A stretch of DNA of 64,000 nt, from NCBI GenBank assembly GCA_963921795.1, contig OY997653.1, forward strand, positions 6,802,104 through 6,866,103, given 5' to 3'. Below the pieces are notes generated by a model. It saw only the letters and a program-made list of their open reading frames with translations, did not search any database and was not told where the DNA came from. Numbering within the stretch: position 1 is the first letter of the stretch; each line of letters starts with the position of its first letter. Positions 58,397 through 64,000 of the stretch are shown one piece after another. The position numbers and the translations under genes were made by a program. The DNA is from Nannobrachium achirus (Eukaryota; Chordata; Actinopteri; Myctophiformes; Myctophidae).

Positions 58397-59640
58397 CTAT
58401 ATGACACTACAACATGTCATCTTCATCCTCGTCACAGTGCATCTGCATTGATTTAGTGCAGCTAAATCCTCTGCAGTGTCCATATGCTGGAGTGCACTCC
58501 ATATTGTTCTTTTTGTATGTGCATCAGTTGCAATTGATGACCCACAAAAGCCTTTCTGGAGCAGGGGGTAGGGTTGTCTGAATTGGCACAAACCCCTCAT
58601 CACATTTCTGCCATCCCCATTCCGTTAGATCAGGTCCATTTGTAGATCCCTTCCATTCTTGCACTTGTAAGTAAACACGTAGGCTGTGATACTTTGCTGC
58701 TACTGACGTTGATGCCACCTTCTCACAGAAACGATTATATCGGAGGGTGTCCAGGGTGTCTGTTGATTCTCCATTGTAGGGAATCACCATTGCTTTCTCT
58801 CCAGCTTCTGCCACATCATCTGTAGAATGTGCATAGAACACCTCGGCTTTCTCTCAGAATATGTAACTTTCTTTGAATTTCTTGAAGGCGAGATGTAGTG
58901 TCGCATCCAGGATTGCATGTAGAACAAGATGTGTTTACATATGTCTGGGCCAAGTAGTTGTTTTGTAGCCTAGATGTTCCAAATGAGTCTTCTTTGTGCT
59001 TTTCCTTGAATAAAAAAAAAAAAAAAAAAAAAAAAGGACATGGGAGTCTAGGCTAGCATGGTAGCAGAGAAGGACTAACAGGTAATGGGAGTCTAGGCAA
59101 GCATGGTAGCAGAGAAGGACTAAGAGGTCTGTGTCATCTCATATTAGTACAGTGCTGTTGGAGGAAGCACACTGACTGCACAGACCTCTGCACAATCATC
59201 AGGTCAGCATCTCCTGAGCCATGGTGTGTTGCACAGTTGGATTTCATCAGTTCTTCAATTAACATTGAAATAAATTGCTGCTTGTGTTCTGCTTGTTAGC
59301 AAAGAACTGTTCCTTCTGCATTGTGACAATAAATGTCACAGTGGTGCCGAGCTTCCCCTTTGACTGTCTTTGGTGTGACATGTCCTTTGTGTTACTACTT
59401 TCATATCCATCAAACACCACTACAGCTTTGCCAAATGTCTTCCGTACTGCTCTGTGTACTGGTGGCATATGTCTTTATAAGTAGATCCACAAGACCATGG
59501 GATGCATTGAAGAAGTGCTCCCACATCCAAGACATGACTGCCATCCTGTACATTATCGGCTGGAACATGAGGCCCAGATGGCATCGGCAAGGGCTGGCTT
59601 CTTTGCTTGTGGATGCAGTAGGGCAGAATCAAATAGGGCT
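58397..59640 (-). pseudogene. Broken copy of a multicopy metazoan gene family (VVFDGY...STKD type)
   Basis: Scattered minus-strand pieces. CIPWSCGSTYKDICHQYTEQ lies near 59,500. KAVVVFDGYESSNTKDMSHQ, then a piece ending FFANKQNTSSNLFQ, lies at about 59,270-59,440. DTLDTLRYNRFCEKVAST and AAKYHSLRVYLQVQEWKG, with TEWGWQK and PERLLWVINCN, lie at 58,524-58,841. I recall unnamed fish and cnidarian proteins with the same order (IPW..G.TY, VVFDGY..STKD..H, RY..F..KV, AKYHSLRVYYQV..WKG). Function is unknown to me. The copy is spread over different frames with several breaks, so I call it a relic; it may have been carried by a mobile element. Confidence 0.6.
59012..59036. repeat. Poly-A tract
   Basis: About 25 A residues. 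It is followed by two ~50 bp direct copies of GGGAGTCTAGGCTAGCATGG/AGGCAAGCATGG with TAGCAGAGAAGGACTAA (59,040-59,130). Confidence 0.9.
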
Positions 59641-59801
59641 GGGGGCTTTCTGCTTGAAGGTGTACTCAGCAGGAGTTAGTCCATGCATAGATGTATGTAT
59701 CAAGGTGCAAACTCACTGTACTGTATCAACGTTGACAGTAGAATGAGCATGCTCCCCAGTGGAAATGTTCTGCAATCTAGGGTCATTGCTGACTGGATTT
59801 C

Positions 59802-62800
59802 TCTCCTGTAGGTAACAGAGAACTGTCAGTCCTTCCAGTCTCCTGTAGGTAACAGAACTGTCAGTCCTTCCAGTCTCCTGTAGATAACAGAACTGTCAGT
59901 CCTTCCAGTCTCCTGTAGATAACAGAGAACTTTCAGTCCTTCCAGTCTCCTGTAGGTAACAGAACTGTCAGTCCTTCCAGTCTCCTGTAGGTAACAGAAC
60001 TGCCAGTCCTTCCAGTCCGAACTGTCAGTCCTTCCAGTCTCCTGTAGGTAACAGAACTGTCAGTCCTTCCAGTCTCCTGTAGATAACAGAGAACTGTCAG
60101 TCCTTCCAGTCTCCTGTAGGTAAGAGAACTGCCAGTCCTTCCAGTCTCCTGTAGATAACAGAGAACTGTCAGTCCTTCCAGTCTCCTGTAGATAACAGAG
60201 AACTGTCAGTCCTTCCAGTCTCCTGTAGGTAACGGAACTGTCAGTCCTTCCAGTCTCAGAACTGTCATTCCTTCCAGTCTCCTGTAGGTAACAGAACTGT
60301 CAGTCCTTCCAGTCTCCTTCAGGTAACAGAACTGTCAGTCCTTCCAGTCTCCTGTAGGTAACAGAGAACTGTCAGTCCTTCCAGTCTCCTGTAGGTAACA
60401 GAACTGTCAGTCCTTCCAGTCTCCTGTAGGTAACAGAACTTTTAGTCCTTCCAGTCTCCTGTAGGTAACAGAGAACTGTCAGTCCTTCCAGTCTCCTGTA
60501 GGTAACAGAACTGTCAGTCCTTCCAGTCTCCTGTAGGTAACAGAACTTTCAGTCCTTCCAGTCTCCTGTAGGTAACAGAGAACTGTCAGTCCTTCCAGTC
60601 TCCTGTAGGTAACAGAACTGTCAGTATGTCCTTCCAGTCTCCTGTAGATAACAGAACTGTCAGTCCTTCCAGTCTCCTGTAGGTAACAGAACTGTCAGTC
60701 CTTCCAGTCTCCTGTAGGTAACAGAGAACTGTCAGTCCTTCCAGTCTCCTGTAGATAACAGAGAACTGTCAGTCCTTCCAGTCTCCTGTAGATAACAGAA
60801 CTGTCAGTCCTTCCAGTCTCCTGTAGATAACAGAGAACTGTCAGTCATTCCAGTCTCCTGTAGATAACAGAGAACTGTCAGTGTGTCCTTCCAGTCTCCT
60901 GTGGATAACAGAGAACTGCCAGTCCTTCCAGTCTCCTGTAGATAACAGAGAACTGTCAGTCCTTCCAGTCTCCTGTAGATAACAGAGAACTGTCAGTCCT
61001 TCCAGTCTCCTGTAGGTAACAGAACTGTCAGTCCTTCCAGTCTCCTGTAGATAACAGAGAACTGTCAGTCCTTCCAGTCTCCTGTAGGTAAGAGAACTGT
61101 CAGTCCTTCCAGTCTCCTGTAGGTAACAGAGAACTGTCAGTCCTTCCAGTCTCCTGTAGGTAACAGAACTGTCAGTCCTTCCAGTCTCCTGTAGAAAACA
61201 GAGAACTGTCAGTCCTTCCAGTCTCCTGTAGATAACAGAACTGTCAGTCCTTCCAGTCTCCTGTAGATAACAGAGAACTGTCAGTCCTTCCAGTCTCCTG
61301 TAGGTAACAGAGAACTGTCAGTGTGTCCTTCCAGTCTCCTGTAGATAACAGAGAACTGTCAGTCCTTCCAGTCTCCTGTAGATAACAGAGAACTGTCAGT
61401 CCTTCCAGTCTTCTGTAGGTAACAGAACTGTCAGTCCTTCCAGTCTCCTGTAGGTAACAGAGAACTGTCAGTGTGTCCTTCCAGTCTCCTGTAGATAACA
61501 GAGAACTGTCAGTCCTTCCAGTCTTCTGTAGGTAACAGAACTGTCATTCCTTCCAGTCTCCTGTAGATAACAGAGAACTGTCAGTCATTCCAGTCTCCTG
61601 TAGATAACAGAGAACTGTCAGTGTGTCCTTCCAGTCTCCTGTAGATAACAGAGAACTACCAGTCCTTCCAGTCTCCTGTAGATAACAGAGAACTGTCAGT
61701 CCTTCCAGTCTCCTGTAGATAACAGAGAACTGTCAGTCCTTCCAGTCTCCTGTAGATAACAGAGAACTGTCAGTCCTTCCAGTCTCCTGTAGGTAACAGA
61801 ACTGTCAGTCCTTCCAGTCTCCTGTAGATAACAGAGAACTGTCAGTCCTTCCAGTCTCCTGTAGATAACAGAACTGTCAGTCCTTCCAGTCTCCTGTAGA
61901 TAACAGAGAACTGTCAGTCATTCCAGTCTCCTGTAGATAACAGAGAACTGTCAGTGTGTCCTTCCAGTCTCCTGTGGATAACAGAGAACTGCCAGTCCTT
62001 CCAGTCTCCTGTAGATAACAGAGAACTGTCAGTCCTTCCAGTCTCCTGTAGATAACAGAGAACTGTCAGTCCTTCCAGTCTCCTGTAGGTAACAGAACTG
62101 TCAGTCCTTCCAGTCTCCTGTAGATAACAGAGAACTGTCAGTCCTTCCAGTCTCCTGTAGGTAAGAGAACTGTCAGTCCTTCCAGTCTCCTGTAGGTAAC
62201 AGAGAACTGTCAGTCCTTCCAGTCTCCTGTAGGTAACAGAACTGTCAGTCCTTCCAGTCTCCTGTAGAAAACAGAGAACTGTCAGTCCTTCCAGTCTCCT
62301 GTAGATAACAGAACTGTCAGTCCTTCCAGTCTCCTGTAGATAACAGAGAACTGTCAGTCCTTCCAGTCTCCTGTAGGTAACAGAGAACTGTCAGTGTGTC
62401 CTTCCAGTCTCCTGTAGATAACAGAGAACTGTCAGTCCTTCCAGTCTCCTGTAGATAACAGAGAACTGTCAGTCCTTCCAGTCTTCTGTAGGTAACAGAA
62501 CTGTCAGTCCTTCCAGTCTCCTGTAGGTAACAGAGAACTGTCAGTGTGTCCTTCCAGTCTCCTGTAGATAACAGAGAACTGTCAGTCCTTCCAGTCTTCT
62601 GTAGGTAACAGAACTGTCATTCCTTCCAGTCTCCTGTAGATAACAGAGAACTGTCAGTCATTCCAGTCTCCTGTAGATAACAGAGAACTGTCAGTGTGTC
62701 CTTCCAGTCTCCTGTAGATAACAGAGAACTACCAGTCCTTCCAGTCTCCTGTAGATAACAGAGAACTGTCAGTCCTTCCAGTCTCCTGTAGATAACAGAG

Positions 62801-64000
62801 AACTGTCAGTCCTTCCAGTCTCCTGTAGATAACAGAGAACTGTCAGTCCTTCCAGTCTCCTGTAGGTAACAGAACTGTCAGTCCTTCCAGTCTCCTGTAG
62901 GTAACAGAACTGTCAGTCCTTCCAGTCTCCTGTAGGTAACAGAACTGTCAGTCCTTACAGTCTCCTGTAGGTAACAGAGCTGTCAGTCCTTCCAGTCTCC
63001 TGTAGATAACAGAGAACTGTCAGTCCTTCCAGTCTCCTGTAGATAACAGAGAACTGTCAGTCCTTCCAGTCTCCTGTAGGTAACAGAACTGTCAGTCCTT
63101 CCAGTCTCCTGTAGATAACAGAGAACTGTCAGTCCTTCCAGTCTCCTGTAGGTAACAGAACTGTCAGTCCTTCCAGTCTCCTGTAGATAACAGAGAACTG
63201 TCGGTCCTTCCAGTCTCCTGTAGATAACAGAGCACTGTCAGTCCTTCCAGTCTCCTGTAGATAACAGAGAACTGTCAGTCCTTCCAGTCTCCTGTAGATA
63301 ACAGAGATCTGTCAGTCCTTCCAGTCTCCTGTAGGTAACAGAGAACTGTCAGTCCTTCCAGTCTCCTGTAGATAACAGAGAACTGTTAGTCCTTCCAGTC
63401 TCCTGTTTATAACAGAACTGTCAGTCCTTCCAGTCTCCTGTAGATAACAGAGAACTGTCAGTCCTTCCAGTCTCCTGTAGGTAACAGAGAACTGTCAGTG
63501 TGTCCTTCCAGTCTCCTGTAGATAACAGAGAACTGTCAGTCCTTCCAGTCTCCTGTAGATAACAGAGAACTGTCAGTCCTTCCAGTCTTCTGTAGGTAAC
63601 AGAACTGTCAGTCCTTCCAGTCTCCTGTAGGTAACAGAGAACTGTCAGTGTGTCCTTCCAGTCTCCTGTAGATAACAGAGAACTGTCAGTCCTTCCAGTC
63701 TTCTGTAGGTAACAGAACTGTCATTCCTTCCAGTCTCCTGTAGATAACAGAGAACTGTCAGTCATTCCAGTCTCCTGTAGATAACAGAGAACTGTCAGTG
63801 TGTCCTTCCAGTCTCCTGTAGATAACAGAGAACTACCAGTCCTTCCAGTCTCCTGTAGATAACAGAGAACTGTCAGTCCTTCCAGTCTCCTGTAGATAAC
63901 AGAGAACTGTCAGTCCTTCCAGTCTCCTGTAGATAACAGAGAACTGTCAGTCCTTCCAGTCTCCTGTAGGTAACAGAACTGTCAGTCCTTCCAGTCTCCT
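59802..64000. repeat. 35-37 bp minisatellite with ~1.07-1.1 kb higher-order period, continuing past the window
   Basis: Over 110 copies of CAGTCTCCTGTAGGTAACAG plus AACTGTCAGTCCTTC (35 bp) or the GATAACAGAGAACTG form (37 bp). Rare variants (GTGTGTCCTTCC, CTGTGGATAAC, GAACTACCAG, CTTCTGTAGG) recur in the same order. For example, the GTGTGTCC...ACTACCAG variant is at about 61,621, 62,694 and 63,798, and the CTGTGGATAAC variant at 60,901 and 61,974. This shows blocks of ~30 units duplicated as one. Confidence 0.97.

Overview
The window is vertebrate and almost certainly teleost (probably a spiny-rayed fish) genomic DNA. The evidence is one split vertebrate gene with 18 visible exons, 3' ends of Rex3/RTE-type and L2/CR1-type LINEs, a Tx1-type LINE ORF1 fragment, a Tc1-like remnant, a tRNA-derived SINE, many foldback MITEs, and long CA/GA/TCTG microsatellites. 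I see no bacterial or plasmid features, no CRISPR array and no intact RNA gene.

The one host gene I can support is a TRPM4-like cation channel on the minus strand. Eighteen coding exons run from 56,528 down to a TAA at 8,008. Every exon junction agrees in phase, and the exons sum to 2,547 nt (848 codons plus stop). They cover the second part of the cytosolic TRPM homology region, S1-S6, pore, TRP domain and C-terminal coiled coil. The first ~400-450 residues expected of a TRPM4 lie outside the window, to the right on the plus strand. The S2/S3 calcium-site residues are conserved. The filter position that is Gln in human TRPM4 reads Asp here. Four splice sites sit directly beside microsatellites.

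Layout: 1-7,200 holds dispersed repeats, minisatellites, interstitial telomere repeats and transposon debris downstream of the gene. 8,008-20,674 holds the last 12 exons with MITE- and SSR-rich introns. 20,675-52,150 is a single 31.5 kb intron containing a ~22 kb tandem array (about 22,935-45,113; ~14 units of ~1.54 kb, each built from three diverged ~450 bp monomers), then LINE 3' ends and an internal duplication. 52,151-56,528 holds six more exons. 56,530-59,800 holds LINE and dispersed-gene remnants. 59,802-64,000 is a 35-37 bp minisatellite running off the window, with a ~1.07-1.1 kb higher-order period.

The most unusual structures are the intronic higher-order satellite, with a hypervariable site carrying zero, one or two GC-rich hairpins per unit, and a 33 bp in-frame coding repeat before S1 in which each unit carries its own candidate 3' splice site.
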